Positions 21,242-30,433 of a DNA stretch of 64,000 nt are shown here, in pieces. Source of the DNA: Halieaceae bacterium UBA4452 (lineage in GTDB: Bacteria > Pseudomonadota > Gammaproteobacteria > Pseudomonadales > Halieaceae); NCBI GenBank assembly GCA_002389505.1, contig DGPA01000026.1, forward strand, positions 120,451-184,450, in the 5' to 3' direction. The position numbers and the translations under genes are program-made. The notes under the pieces are model-generated. The model had not been told where the DNA came from. It made no database searches and was given only the letters and a program-made list of their open reading frames with translations. Within the stretch, counting starts at the first letter, position 1. The number at the start of each line of letters is the position of its first letter.

Positions 21242-21400
21242 ATGGCGTTATCACTTCAGGAAATTTCCGATCGGCTTGAATTGCATGATCTTGTAACGCG
21301 ATACGCCGACATCATCGACCGAAAGGCCTTCCAAGAGCTGAGCACTATTTTCACCGAAGCCGCCGAGATTGATTACGAGGCTACCGGTGCCCCTAAGTGC
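21242..21400 (+). pseudogene. Truncated SnoaL-like (NTF2-fold) protein
   Basis: The first roughly 55 codons, from MALSLQEISDRLELHDLVTRYA on, match the N-terminus of SnoaL_4/NTF2-like hydratase-type domains (about 130-150 aa), including the RYADIIDRKAF stretch. After residue about 57 the open frame continues to 21655 but no longer resembles the family. It looks like a 5' fragment joined to unrelated DNA. The intact family is common in steroid and aromatic catabolism. Confidence 0.5.
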
Positions 21401-21547
21401 TCGGTCGCCCCCGTCGAGGATACCGATGCCATGCCACAGATCCCAGGCAGTTCCATCTCCTACCGCATAGCCCTCGGCCCACAGCAGGGACGTAAAGCGT
21501 TCATGATCCGCACCATCCGCCCGCTGGACAGACCTGATCTCGGACTA

Positions 21548-21660
21548 CTGAGCAGTCGGTACCCTGCAGTAGTGGGCCGTAATATCTGCAACCTTGTGAC
21601 CCAGAAGCTGACGACGGACGTCATAACGCACTTCAGACGCCACACAGCGCGATAAGCCAA
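21548..21660 (-). pseudogene. Tyrosine recombinase (integrase) C-terminal remnant
   Basis: On the minus strand the stretch VRRQLLGHKVADITAHY resembles the end of phage-type integrases (LLGH...IT.HY, with the catalytic His of LGH and the nucleophile Tyr). Only about 35 codons can be recognised and the upstream catalytic Arg box is missing or out of frame. It is therefore a decayed fragment. It lies 2.2 kb downstream of tRNA-Met, a typical integrase target. Confidence 0.42.
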
Positions 21661-21853
21661 CCGGTGTTTTCATCGTGCCCCCTAGACAATACCCGATGCC
21701 TCCGGCAGCGGGTCGAGGACTTGCTGACAGGCTGAGAGCTGGTGACCGAGGCGCCGTTTGCACTCAACGAGCTACCTATAGACTGGCGCAGGGGCAATAA
21801 AGGACTAAACCCAGCATAGGGCGGTCCAAGGATTAACATGCCCTAGCAAGCCG

Positions 21854-22795
21854 TTAAAACATCTCAGCATACATCGCCGTATCGAAAGGTATTCTGGCAC
21901 TCAGCACGTGCAGCGTAGCGAAGTGAATAAAAGGGTTCCCAGTCACAACGGTGAAAGCTGCTTTTCCCATACCCACAAGTACTTGGGTCATAACGATGTA
22001 CGTCACGCTGAGAGTGGCCATTGTTAGCGAACTGTAATCAACACCAGGATCGAACAGGCTGAACGCTGCATAGAAGAGCCCTGCTGTAGCGATGACTGGG
22101 AGTTTGCTGTCGTAAATGAGCATTAATCTTGGAATGAGTATGACATGCATCAAAATGACCACTGGCAGCCCGGCACCAAATGTGTTCACCAAGATGCTCA
22201 TCGGTACGCCAACCACATACTGCTCGGTAGTCAGGGAAAAGAACGGAGTACCGCTAATAATTGGTCCAAAAAAATCAATCGCCCAAAATGCGATCAGAAT
22301 CCAAATATTTCTTCGCCACTCCAGCGCTCGCATGAATTGTCCAAAATCGAAGCCCGAACGACGCAACCAGTGCAGCGGAATAAAAATATAAAAAACGCTG
22401 TTAACCACTATCCACAGTGTTAGGTCCTGAAGATCAAATTTTCCTGTCTCATAAACATAAGGCCCGGGGAAATGGAGTCCTACTTTGAAAAATAATCCAA
22501 GAACCACTTGTGTCATGATTAAATAAACGAACGCAAAACTCACCTCTTTAACCGCTCGGTCTCGATTTATTCTATACAAGGACTCCCAATCAAACTCGGC
22601 TCTATTACGAGTCAAAAACAAGAGCAGAAACACACAGATAGCTAAGACAGGAAAATAGGCGAGCAACAAACTTGACAGTGCATCTTCGGAAATAGGTGGC
22701 ACGACAGTTGACCCTATTTGCACGCCAAAAAAAATGGCGGTGAATCCCAACCAAACTAGACCGATTGCAAGAAATAGGTTGAGATTCTTAGACAT
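21854..22795 (-). CDS. Polytopic membrane protein of unknown function
   Basis: A 313-residue protein with about eight hydrophobic segments (for example near residues 5-25, 40-60, 85-105, 125-145, 165-185, 200-225, 230-250 and 260-285). The topology recalls CPBP-type intramembrane proteases, but I do not see their EExxxR and HxxxN/H motifs, so no function is proposed. The ATG at 22795 (MSKNLN) is chosen; a GTG and an ATG lie 18 and 12 bases upstream. Base composition is more AT-rich than the core genes around it. Confidence 0.6.
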   Translation of the reverse strand: MSKNLNLFLAIGLVWLGFTAIFFGVQIGSTVVPPISEDALSSLLLAYFPVLAICVFLLLFLTRNRAEFDWESLYRINRDRAVKEVSFAFVYLIMTQVVLGLFFKVGLHFPGPYVYETGKFDLQDLTLWIVVNSVFYIFIPLHWLRRSGFDFGQFMRALEWRRNIWILIAFWAIDFFGPIISGTPFFSLTTEQYVVGVPMSILVNTFGAGLPVVILMHVILIPRLMLIYDSKLPVIATAGLFYAAFSLFDPGVDYSSLTMATLSVTYIVMTQVLVGMGKAAFTVVTGNPFIHFATLHVLSARIPFDTAMYAEMF

Positions 22796-22813
22796 TGTGA
22801 CACCCATAAACAC

Positions 22814-23143
22814 GATTTTTATATACTAAGAGGGGGACGATCAGGACACCAGAGAAATCTGGAGCGATCAAAAGCGCAATGAGCTTAACTAAAAGCTGTC
22901 CGTTGTGGAAATCCTTTAGACAGATTGCAATCTCATTTAGGCGACCCATTGGCTTTTCAGGATCTGGAAGTTCATTCGATTATTGACGGACTTATTACTG
23001 CGCAGGTGAGCGCTTGCCTTGGCTAAAGACGTTGGCGGTCAAGGCGATCTTGAACCGTGTCTTATAGCGAAGGCCGACAATAGCAGAGCCAACGGACTGT
23101 CCCGATAACATTTTCTATGTCTTTGTGACAGCGTGGGCCGACT
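22814..23143. other. Intergenic stretch without recognisable genes
   Basis: About 330 bp between the divergent ends of a membrane-protein gene and the M48 protease gene. No open frame with a ribosome site, no strong hairpin and no repeat was recognised. It may hold the promoter of the membrane-protein gene at its left end. Confidence 0.5.
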
Positions 23144-24295
23144 TTAGTGATCGGCCTTCCATTCCATCGCCATGTGAACTCGACGCTCGACCGAGGGGTG
23201 GGTATAAAACAGCCACTCTTGCACTGCAGTGGGTCTTGGGTTGCGGTATTCGGCGGTTTTAACTAGGGCGATTGCCAGCGCATCCGGCAGATTAACAGAC
23301 GCTAGCGAGTATTGATCAGCCTCAGTTTCACTGCTGCGCGACATTGTATTAGTGACGGGTTGTGACAGCGTCATGAGTAGACCGACGATCAGAACCAAGA
23401 TAGGTAATCCTACGGGGTCGGCGATGTCTTCTTTTGCACCAAATAGCCGTGCAATGGGATTGAATAGTCGATCGGCAAGTAAAAAACTGACCATTACTAA
23501 TACGGTCAGTATGGCCACCACATCCCACACATGACCTAGCACGTAGTGACCGATCTCATGACCGGTGACTGCCTTTACTTCATCTAGGGTTGCGTCCTTA
23601 AGCGCAACATCGGAAATAGCTATTCGTGCGGAGCTGCCAATGCCACTGACATTGGCGGTGAAGTTATTCGACTGACGCGATCCGTCGTACATAAAAATGC
23701 GATCCGTCGGAATATTGGCCTGAATAGCCAGCGCTTCTACGGCTTCTTTGACCTCTCCCTCGGGTACGGATTCGTATTCATTAAACAATGGTTCGATGAA
23801 AATTGGGCCCAAGAGTAAAAGAAGCGCGACGGCACTCGCGGTGAGCGCACCTGACCATAGCCACCACAATTTTCCCATCCAGCGAATGAGCGCGTAGACA
23901 GCGGTAAAAAAGAGCCCCATAAATACGGCATTTAAAGCCAACCCCAAACCCGATTGACCCAGGAAGTCTGCTAGCGGTTGACTGGTGCGCCCGTAGCTCA
24001 TTTCTCGCCACCAGCCGCTATAGATTGACCAGGGCAGTTCGATAATGCCTGAAAGCACTACGAAAGCCGCGCTGATGCAAAATCCTCGTATAAAAAAGTT
24101 TCTGCCCTCTAAACCACTGGCGATATGACTCAACAGCCCGCTGCGAACGACCAGCAAGGTGACCAACATAGCGACGATCAACCCCCATAACATGAGCCAG
24201 TGACTGCCACTGGTATAGGCAGCTGCTTGTGCCAGCGCTTGCTCGCCTAGGCCGTCGATATAGGCCTGTGTTGCTTCGTTTGCATTAAACACCAT
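23144..24295 (-). CDS. M48 family (Ste24-like) membrane zinc protease
   Basis: A 383-residue integral-membrane metalloprotease. The zinc motif HEIGH is in VTGHEIGHYVLGHVWD, and the third ligand Glu is in SSETEADQYSLA about 75 residues later. Five or more transmembrane helices precede and flank the catalytic domain, and GIGSSARIAISD and FTANVSG are typical of Ste24/CAAX protease 1 homologues. Bacterial members are thought to take part in membrane-protein quality control. The ATG at 24295 follows a GGGAG. Neighbours give no functional clue. Confidence 0.87.
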   Translation of the reverse strand: MVFNANEATQAYIDGLGEQALAQAAAYTSGSHWLMLWGLIVAMLVTLLVVRSGLLSHIASGLEGRNFFIRGFCISAAFVVLSGIIELPWSIYSGWWREMSYGRTSQPLADFLGQSGLGLALNAVFMGLFFTAVYALIRWMGKLWWLWSGALTASAVALLLLLGPIFIEPLFNEYESVPEGEVKEAVEALAIQANIPTDRIFMYDGSRQSNNFTANVSGIGSSARIAISDVALKDATLDEVKAVTGHEIGHYVLGHVWDVVAILTVLVMVSFLLADRLFNPIARLFGAKEDIADPVGLPILVLIVGLLMTLSQPVTNTMSRSSETEADQYSLASVNLPDALAIALVKTAEYRNPRPTAVQEWLFYTHPSVERRVHMAMEWKADH

Positions 24296-24474
24296 AGGAA
24301 GATCTCCCAGTTATGTATAAGAGTAGCGGGCGAGATGCCATCGCCGCAGTGGCGTTTTTATTTAATCGTAATGCCTGAGAAGGCGACGGCAACCTGTGTT
24401 ACGGGTAGTTGAGCTGTCTGGCTTGAGTTACAGCTTGTGTTTAAAAGCCCTTCTACCCGTAGATACTCAGCAGA

Positions 24475-24897
24475 TTACTTTTTAGGCGACCATATAGGAA
24501 ATAACATCAATATTAGAATTGATAGCACCAGAACAATTGCAACCGGATCACTCGGAATAATCGAAAATTCGGGCACCGCTGCAGTTGCTCCGACATTTGC
24601 AACATAACTCTGCGCCAACGCTGATATTTCGGTGCCAGATTCCTGTAGCTCAAGGAGACGATGACCCGTTGCTGCCATATTCCAGCTCCAAAAAGCGTAG
24701 GTCATATTGAAAAAGAACAGTGTACAAAGACCAAAAGCTGACGCAGTAATTTTCGCCAAAAGATTATCGCTATATTTCTCGCCCGTCATATTGGCCACAC
24801 GAAAGGCGACCCAAACACTAAAGGCCATAGCAACTTGGTACATTCCAGTTCCTTGGTTGCTCTGTGCTTGAAGCATTAAAATATCTATTTCTGTCAT
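24475..24897 (-). CDS. Small membrane protein of unknown function
   Basis: A 140-residue protein starting at MTEIDILMLQAQSN, with a GGGAG about eight bases before the ATG. It has hydrophobic segments at about residues 17-33, 48-68 and 115-135; the C-terminus is short and basic (WSPKK). I recognise no family. It is on the same strand as the M48 gene but about 180 bp upstream of it, so co-transcription is possible. Confidence 0.55.
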   Translation of the reverse strand: MTEIDILMLQAQSNQGTGMYQVAMAFSVWVAFRVANMTGEKYSDNLLAKITASAFGLCTLFFFNMTYAFWSWNMAATGHRLLELQESGTEISALAQSYVANVGATAAVPEFSIIPSDPVAIVLVLSILILMLFPIWSPKK

Positions 24898-25003
24898 TTT
24901 TGAATCTCCCGAAAGTTTTCTTATTAGGTTTTTGTTGGACAATACCCAACCGAAAGTGTGGATGCAAACTGTATCTAAGCCTTTTTACTGCTAGCTTGCG
25001 TCC

Positions 25004-25126
25004 ATGATTTTCTTTATTCCGTTGCTAATGCTGGGCGGTATTTTGATGATCATTGGCTTCATTGTGTTTGTAGTGGGTCTATTATTTTTGCTGAGACCCA
25101 GCGGAAGGTCTTCAATCAGCCTGTAA
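25004..25126 (+). CDS. Possible 40-residue single-span membrane peptide
   Basis: An ATG-to-TAA frame encodes 40 residues: a hydrophobic stretch of about 28 (starting MIFFIPLLML) followed by a polar RPSGRSS tail. It resembles a small membrane peptide. No convincing ribosome-binding site precedes it and nothing known matches, so this is a weak call. The rest of the 24943-25278 gap shows nothing else. Confidence 0.25.
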   Translation: MIFFIPLLMLGGILMIIGFIVFVVGLLFLLRPSGRSSISL

Positions 25127-25278
25127 CCACGTCGACATTGAAAATTCGGGGTTAGTTAATGTTCAGTGTGTCCGTTGAAGTCCTATTATTTTCTTGACCC
25201 GTTTCTCTGTGCAGCGTAGCGTCTTGTATGTTTTTTGAACTGTACCCATAACGCCGAAATAAGATTGAGGAGAAATTT

Positions 25279-26529
25279 ATGCCGGACGCTTTTATTGTCG
25301 ATGCATGCCGCACACCCCGTGGCATTGGTAAGGTTGGCAGGGGATCTCTTGCGCATTTGCACCCCTCTTACTTGGGCTCGACGGTACTCCGTGCGCTTGC
25401 TGAGCGTAATAATCTAAAGACTGCAGAAGTCGATGACATTATTTGGGGGACCTCGTCGCAGGTAGGCAAGCAGGGCGGTGATTTGGGTCGTATGGCGGCA
25501 CTCAATGCCGGTTACGCCGAGCGTTCATCGGGGGTAACGCTTGATCGTTTTTGTGGCTCGGGTATTACCACCGTCAACCTTGCCGCAGCGCAAGTCATGT
25601 CGGGGATGGAAGATCTGGTCATTGCTGGTGGTACCGAGATGATGAGTTATCACGCTCAGATCGCCGACCCCACCCAGCCACCTATGTTGGATTCGGGGAA
25701 TCTTGATCTTCGAGACATGCATCCGCAGTCACAGCAGGGTGTCTGTGCCGACGCAATAGCGACGCTTGAGGGCATCGATCGAGAGGCGGTCGATAATCTA
25801 GCCCTGGTCAGTCAGGCGCGGGCAGCGCGCGCTATTGCCGAAGGGCGTTTTAATAAATCGCTTATCACTGTCAAGAACCCCGACGGCACCGTGGCACTTG
25901 ATCACGAAGAGTTTCCTCGTCCGGAAACGACCAAGGAGGGGCTTGCTGGACTTAAAACGGTCTTTAGCATGTTGCGCGACATACCCATTGATGAGAAAGG
26001 TACGACTTATGGCGCCTTGATTCAGCGCAAATATCCTGAGATCACAGAGTTTAATCATATTCATCATGCGGGCAATTCTTCGGGCGTAGTCGATGGCGCA
26101 GCTGCACTGCTCATCGCTTCCGAAGCCTACATGCAAAAAACGGGAATGACACCGCGAGCCCGCATTGTCGCGACAGCCAACATGGGTGACTGTCCGACAC
26201 TCATGTTAAACGCACCTGTTGCTGCTGCAGAAAAGGTATTGATGAAAGCGGGACTTACCAAAGATGATATTGATGTGTGGGAGATCAATGAGGCGTTTGC
26301 GGTCGTTGCCGAACGTTTCATTCGTAAGCTGGATCTTGACCGCGAGAAAGTAAATATCAATGGTGGCGCGATGGCGCTAGGGCATCCCATTGGTGCGACG
26401 GGCTCCATGCTTATTGGCACCGCACTCGATGAGCTCGAACGCCAGCAAAAGCGTTACGCCCTCATCACCATGTGTGCGGCGGGGGGTATGGCGCCGGCCA
26501 TTGTTATTGAGCGTGTTTGGGCGATTTAG
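25279..26529 (+). CDS. Acetyl-CoA acetyltransferase (thiolase)
   Basis: A 416-residue thiolase that either cleaves 3-ketoacyl-CoA or condenses acetyl-CoA units. The nucleophile Cys92 is in LDRFCGSGITTVNLA, the active-site His in GGAMALGHPIGATGS, and the second Cys in ITMCAAGGMAPA. GAGGAG precedes the ATG. It lies just outside the left 30-bp repeat, whose first bases begin right after this stop codon, and it could serve the catabolic island. The specific chain is not predictable from sequence. Confidence 0.92.
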   Translation: MPDAFIVDACRTPRGIGKVGRGSLAHLHPSYLGSTVLRALAERNNLKTAEVDDIIWGTSSQVGKQGGDLGRMAALNAGYAERSSGVTLDRFCGSGITTVNLAAAQVMSGMEDLVIAGGTEMMSYHAQIADPTQPPMLDSGNLDLRDMHPQSQQGVCADAIATLEGIDREAVDNLALVSQARAARAIAEGRFNKSLITVKNPDGTVALDHEEFPRPETTKEGLAGLKTVFSMLRDIPIDEKGTTYGALIQRKYPEITEFNHIHHAGNSSGVVDGAAALLIASEAYMQKTGMTPRARIVATANMGDCPTLMLNAPVAAAEKVLMKAGLTKDDIDVWEINEAFAVVAERFIRKLDLDREKVNINGGAMALGHPIGATGSMLIGTALDELERQQKRYALITMCAAGGMAPAIVIERVWAI

Positions 26530-26540
26530 GTCTCAGGTGT

Positions 26541-26570
26541 TGCCGGAGGATTATCCGACGGCGCACAACA
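26541..26570. repeat. Left copy of an exact 30-bp direct repeat
   Basis: The 30 bases are identical to 40922-40951. The core is an imperfect palindrome, GCCGGAGGAT/ATCCGACGGC around a single T (8 of 10 pairs). GGTCTCA also precedes both copies (26529-26535 and 40908-40914). This copy begins 11 bp after the thiolase stop. Read as protein the shared segment is PEDYPTAHN, so it may be a coding remnant. The rest of the 26530-26819 gap contains nothing else I recognise. Confidence 0.8.
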
Positions 26571-26819
26571 CAGTGTTAGTGCGCGTGGTCGAGCAGCGGG
26601 TGTTACTCGGATGCGTTAGGAGGGACTCATTAGCAAATAGTTATTTTTATCGAGTTTCACGCACTGGTCTATCTATCGTAGTCAAGCGATGGGGTGAGTA
26701 TTAAGCGCTACGGGTGATTAAAGGACGGTTAATATACCTCTGGCAATATGCTGCGTTTGGCTCATCCAACTATCACGGAAGGCCGTATGCCTTTTACAAA
26801 ATTCTACTGAGAATATGAA

Positions 26820-27110
26820 ATGAAAAAACTAGCCCTTAGACTGTACGACGCATACAAGTATATTTTCGACTCGAGTAGAAATCCACTTAGACACATTCCT
26901 GATCCAGTCAGCAGAATGTTTATTATGATCATCTTGGCATTTATGTGGAGCGGTACTTTCGCGATCTATTTGGGAAGTATTACCTATTTCGGTATCAGTC
27001 TGGCTGCACATATCGTACTGCTTCTTATGTTTTTCTTCACCATGGCAGTATTTTATGATGCTGAGAAAAACAAAAGCTCCTGGTTACTTCGGCTGCGCAA
27101 ACAGAAATAG
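26820..27110 (+). CDS. Small two-helix membrane protein
   Basis: A 96-residue protein with two transmembrane segments (about residues 32-53 and 60-80), a basic N-terminus (MKKLALRLYDAYKY) and a basic C-terminus (LLRLRKQK). No family recognised; the ribosome-binding site is weak. It sits between repeat-derived debris and a bestrophin pseudogene, so it may be an accessory gene. Confidence 0.45.
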   Translation: MKKLALRLYDAYKYIFDSSRNPLRHIPDPVSRMFIMIILAFMWSGTFAIYLGSITYFGISLAAHIVLLLMFFFTMAVFYDAEKNKSSWLLRLRKQK

Positions 27111-27316
27111 ACACAGAAGACTAAGGTCTGCTGTGGCTCTCCCCGCTTCTTCGCTGCGCGGCCAGCACTCATCGCTGTTGACGGCAATGTCAGAGCAACA
27201 GTGGGGACGTTTGCAAATCCCCGTCGCTCGGCAAGCCAGCAGTAGCAGCGAGGAACGCTAACTTCGACAGCGCATGTGTTTTTACTTTAGCTTTTAACAG
27301 GTTAATTGTGAAAAAT

Positions 27317-28005
27317 TAGCGCTGGCTACGTGTCATCTTCATGTTGCCGGATTCGACGATGTGTTTGATCTGGCGGCGTGTGCTCGCGATTTTTATTGTT
27401 GCCTGCGTGACCACCCGTGCGCATGCGCGCTATCATGTTTTATCGGATGTGCACATGACACTGGTGCCTTGCTCGCCGATCGGCGTCGCTTTGAGCATCT
27501 TCCTTGGTTTTCGAAATAACGCCAGCTACGACCGCTTCTGGGAGGCTCGAAAGCTCTGGGGCCAGATCGTGAACGCCAGACGTACGATCACTCGACAAAT
27601 TCTTGTCTTCGTCGGGCCAGTCGAAGGTAGTGAAGAGGAGCGTGAGCATCACAGGGCTCCCTTACCGAGCTTACCGGCGTACAGGGTGGCTGCGAGCGTA
27701 TTAAAAACGCCCCCATCCCCTACAGCTACAGCTTGCTCTTGCATCGCATCGTTGGGATTTACGACTTTATGCTCCCCTTCGGACTAGTGGTGGATGTCGG
27801 CATGGTTACGTCCCTCGTTGTTCTGTTTCTCTCCTATGCTTTCTTGGGTCTCGACGCCATTGGCGGCGAGATCGAGGATCCCTTCGGCTCCGACCCGAAC
27901 GACCTCCCCTTGAGTCAGTTTACTCGTATGATCGAGATGAACCTCCGGCAGCGCCTTGGCGAGACGGATTTACCGACTACCACCAGCCGGTCGATAACTT
28001 ACTAG
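27317..28005 (+). pseudogene. Broken bestrophin/UPF0187 channel gene
   Basis: Two halves of a bestrophin-family anion channel lie in different frames. The first, 27317-27650, has GVALSIFLGFRNNASYDRFWEARKLWGQI in pieces that match the family N-terminal half. The second, about 27640-28005, begins [18 protein letters not shown] and ends in the conserved [13 protein letters not shown]. Intact homologues are about 300 residues; roughly 90 central residues are missing and a frameshift separates the halves. A stop codon stands just before the first homologous residue, so the N-terminal start is also lost. Confidence 0.82.
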
Positions 28006-28161
28006 TCTGAAGAAGTTGTCTCCGCGCTCCTAGAGGGCATCCTCTTTGAGGCGTTAGGTCAGGAACAGAGCTCCGACAAACAAAAAATCCCCGCCGATGG
28101 CGAGGGTTTTAGAGTGGGTAGGATCAGGCGGATGATTCCCAACCGCCGCTGCCTCTGGCAC

Positions 28162-28199
28162 TTGGCCACTGCGGGCACCTTTGGTGGAGCAAATGCGCC
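28162..28199. repeat. Left copy of a degenerate 38-bp repeat
   Basis: The 38 bases match 40840-40877 at 31 positions. In the same reading frame both encode a near-identical peptide: LATAGTFGGANAP here and LAATGTFGGPNAP at the right copy. The differences are mostly third-position or conservative, which suggests a decayed coding sequence. The surrounding 28006-28313 gap shows no other gene. Confidence 0.6.
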
Positions 28200-28313
28200 G
28201 AAGGACGATCCATCGCGCACCACAATGTCTTGCCTTTAAGGTTTTTAATGTATACCTCAGTCACCCTATTCGGTCCATCGATCAGTGTGGTGGTCTGTAA
28301 TATTGAAGACACT

Positions 28314-29450
28314 TCATAATGAGCGTGCAATTAACAGCCGCATAATCTCTGATGTGCCGCCATGAATTGTGTCAATACGCGCATCCTTGTACATCTGTGC
28401 AATGGGATATTCATTCATCCAGCCATACCCACCAAAAAATTGCACACATCTATTAATACCGTCCACCTCGCGTTCGGTTATCCAGAGTTTTGCCATTGAT
28501 GCAGTCGCTGCATCCAATTCACCTTTGAGCAGAAGTTGAGTACAGTGGTCGAGAAACGCTTTACCAATGGTGGCTTCAGTTTTTATATCAGCTAACGAAA
28601 ATGCTGTATTTTGGAAGTCGAGCAGAGATTGACCAAATGCCTGTCGCTCCTTCGTATATTCAACGGTAAGCTTCAGCGCGCGTTCGAGCATACCAAGGCC
28701 CATCACGGCAATGCCCAATCGTTCTTGGGGTAATAGCGCCATAAGCTGTGCGAATCCTTTACCAGGTACGCCGCTTAGAACGTTCTCCAGCGGGAGTCGA
28801 ACATCTTCGAAGAAAAGTTCTGATGTGTCCTGAGCATCACGTCCAACTTTGTCTAGGTTTTTGCCACGCGTGAAGCCGAGACGATCGCCCTCGACCAAAA
28901 AAATCGATATTTTGTCTTTTCCGTCCTCCATTTCGGTCTTCGCGCAGAGCAAGACTAAGCCAGCCATTTGGCCGTTGGAAATAAACACCTTACTGCCATT
29001 GATGACCCACTCGTTTCCATCTCGAACGGCGCGTGTACGCATGCCTTGCAAGTCAGAGCCGGCCCCTGGCTCTGTCATGGCGATGGCTAGGATCGTCTCA
29101 CCAGAAACAACTTTTGGTAGCCATTTCGCCTTTTGCTCAGGTGTACCATGTTCAATGAGGTAGGGCGCTGCGATCATGTTGTGGACGGGAACCCCCCACC
29201 CTTCAAGACCACGTTCGGCAAAGGCCTCCATAATGGCGCGCTCGTATCTGAAATCGACGCCCAGTCCTCCATATTCTTCAGGCACAAGAACGCCCAGCAT
29301 GCCAAACTCTCCAGCAGCCAACCAGGCATCTCGGTCCACCTGTTTATTTTTGTTCCAGTTAGTAATTCGATCAGGCGGGGCTGTCTTGTCTAGAAAACTA
29401 GCCAAACTACTTTGGAAAATAGTTAAAGCCTCATCATAGTCACTGCTCAT
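28314..29450 (-). CDS. Acyl-CoA dehydrogenase
   Basis: A 378-residue flavoprotein of the acyl-CoA dehydrogenase family that introduces an alpha,beta double bond into an acyl-CoA. Visible are MTEPGAGSDLQGM (FAD/substrate loop), ECTKERQAFG-type segment EYTKERQAFGQSL, FFGGYGWMNEYPIAQMYKDARI, and the C-terminal HGGTSEIMRLLIARSL with Glu near the usual catalytic position. It is the last gene of the minus-strand unit with meaB and the mutase. That position suggests it acts on the substrate or product of the rearrangement. Confidence 0.9.
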   Translation of the reverse strand: MSSDYDEALTIFQSSLASFLDKTAPPDRITNWNKNKQVDRDAWLAAGEFGMLGVLVPEEYGGLGVDFRYERAIMEAFAERGLEGWGVPVHNMIAAPYLIEHGTPEQKAKWLPKVVSGETILAIAMTEPGAGSDLQGMRTRAVRDGNEWVINGSKVFISNGQMAGLVLLCAKTEMEDGKDKISIFLVEGDRLGFTRGKNLDKVGRDAQDTSELFFEDVRLPLENVLSGVPGKGFAQLMALLPQERLGIAVMGLGMLERALKLTVEYTKERQAFGQSLLDFQNTAFSLADIKTEATIGKAFLDHCTQLLLKGELDAATASMAKLWITEREVDGINRCVQFFGGYGWMNEYPIAQMYKDARIDTIHGGTSEIMRLLIARSL

Positions 29451-29462
29451 TGTTTCTTCCTG

Positions 29463-30428
29463 TTAACGTGGTCTCTTATCTACGTTAGCGATGTATTCGA
29501 ATAGGTCGGCTCTTAATGCTTCAATAGAGAGGCTCCCAGCTAGCGCACCGAGTATTTGATTGTCACCGTATTCACTCGTCAGATAGGCATGCATACGAAC
29601 GTCAAAGTCGCGTTGAAGGATTCGCATCAGTAAGCGTCGTCGTCGAGACAGTCGTTTTTGCTCGAGCAAGCCAAGTTTCTGAGCCTCTTTAAGATACGCC
29701 TCGATCCCACGCCATAGTGCTTCAACGCCTTGGTGCTTAACCGCAACAGTCTCAAAAATATTAATAGGTAGTGGTGGTTTCAACAACGACAATGAATCTT
29801 GTAGATCGGCGCGCGTTTGCTCCACGCCGTCTTTATCGGCTTTGTTTATGACGAATACATCGCCCGCTTCCGTAAGGCCTGCTTTGTTTGCTTGGAACGT
29901 ATCCCCCCAGCCAGGGTTCAATACTACGGCCACCATAGATGCTAGATCCATCACGTCCAGTTCTACCTGTCCGATACCTAAAGTCTCCAATACAATGAGC
30001 GGCCAGTCGCAGGCATCAAGCACTTGAATGGCTGTAGCCGTGGTTCGTGCGAGTCCACCGGTTTCACCCCTCGATGCCATGGAGCGAATGAACACGCGAT
30101 CGCCCAAACCATGGCTCTGCATGCGCACGCGATCACCCAATAGAGCGCCTCTTGAGAAGGGCGATGACGGATCAACAGCGAGAACGGCTGTTTTGTTGAA
30201 CGATGCAGTTGCATGGGTAAGGAGCGCACTTATAAGCGTAGATTTACCAGCGCCGGGTGGTCCTGTTAAACCAATGACAACCGATGTCGCCGGAATGCCG
30301 GCCAGAGCTAGCCGCACTTGCGTCTCCACCTTTGAATTCCGTTCTATTTGGCTCAGAAGTCTGGCCAGGTGGGAGCGATTGCCCGCCATGGCAGATGTCA
30401 GGAGCGCCTGCGTCGTTGGCTCGCTCAT
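29463..30428 (-). CDS. meaB: MeaB/ArgK-type G protein, mutase chaperone
   Basis: A 321-residue P-loop GTPase of the MeaB family. MeaB proteins gate adenosylcobalamin loading of acyl-CoA mutases and protect them from inactivation. Walker A is GLTGPPGAGKSTLISALL near residue 53, with switch-like GALLGDRVRM and the guanine-specificity motif NKADKDG. It is 5 bases downstream of the mutase small subunit and 12 bases upstream of the dehydrogenase. The gene pairing of a two-subunit mutase with MeaB is like that of known hydroxyisobutyryl-CoA mutase loci. Confidence 0.93.
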   Translation of the reverse strand: MSEPTTQALLTSAMAGNRSHLARLLSQIERNSKVETQVRLALAGIPATSVVIGLTGPPGAGKSTLISALLTHATASFNKTAVLAVDPSSPFSRGALLGDRVRMQSHGLGDRVFIRSMASRGETGGLARTTATAIQVLDACDWPLIVLETLGIGQVELDVMDLASMVAVVLNPGWGDTFQANKAGLTEAGDVFVINKADKDGVEQTRADLQDSLSLLKPPLPINIFETVAVKHQGVEALWRGIEAYLKEAQKLGLLEQKRLSRRRRLLMRILQRDFDVRMHAYLTSEYGDNQILGALAGSLSIEALRADLFEYIANVDKRPR

Positions 30429-30433
30429 TTCAT

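Noticed and set aside
21854..22795. CPBP-type intramembrane protease
   Set aside because: The helix pattern is similar but the catalytic EExxxR and His motifs are not visible.
28124..28330. Minus-strand frame after the acyl-CoA dehydrogenase
   Set aside because: It contains the degenerate repeat in reverse orientation, and no ribosome site or family match is present.
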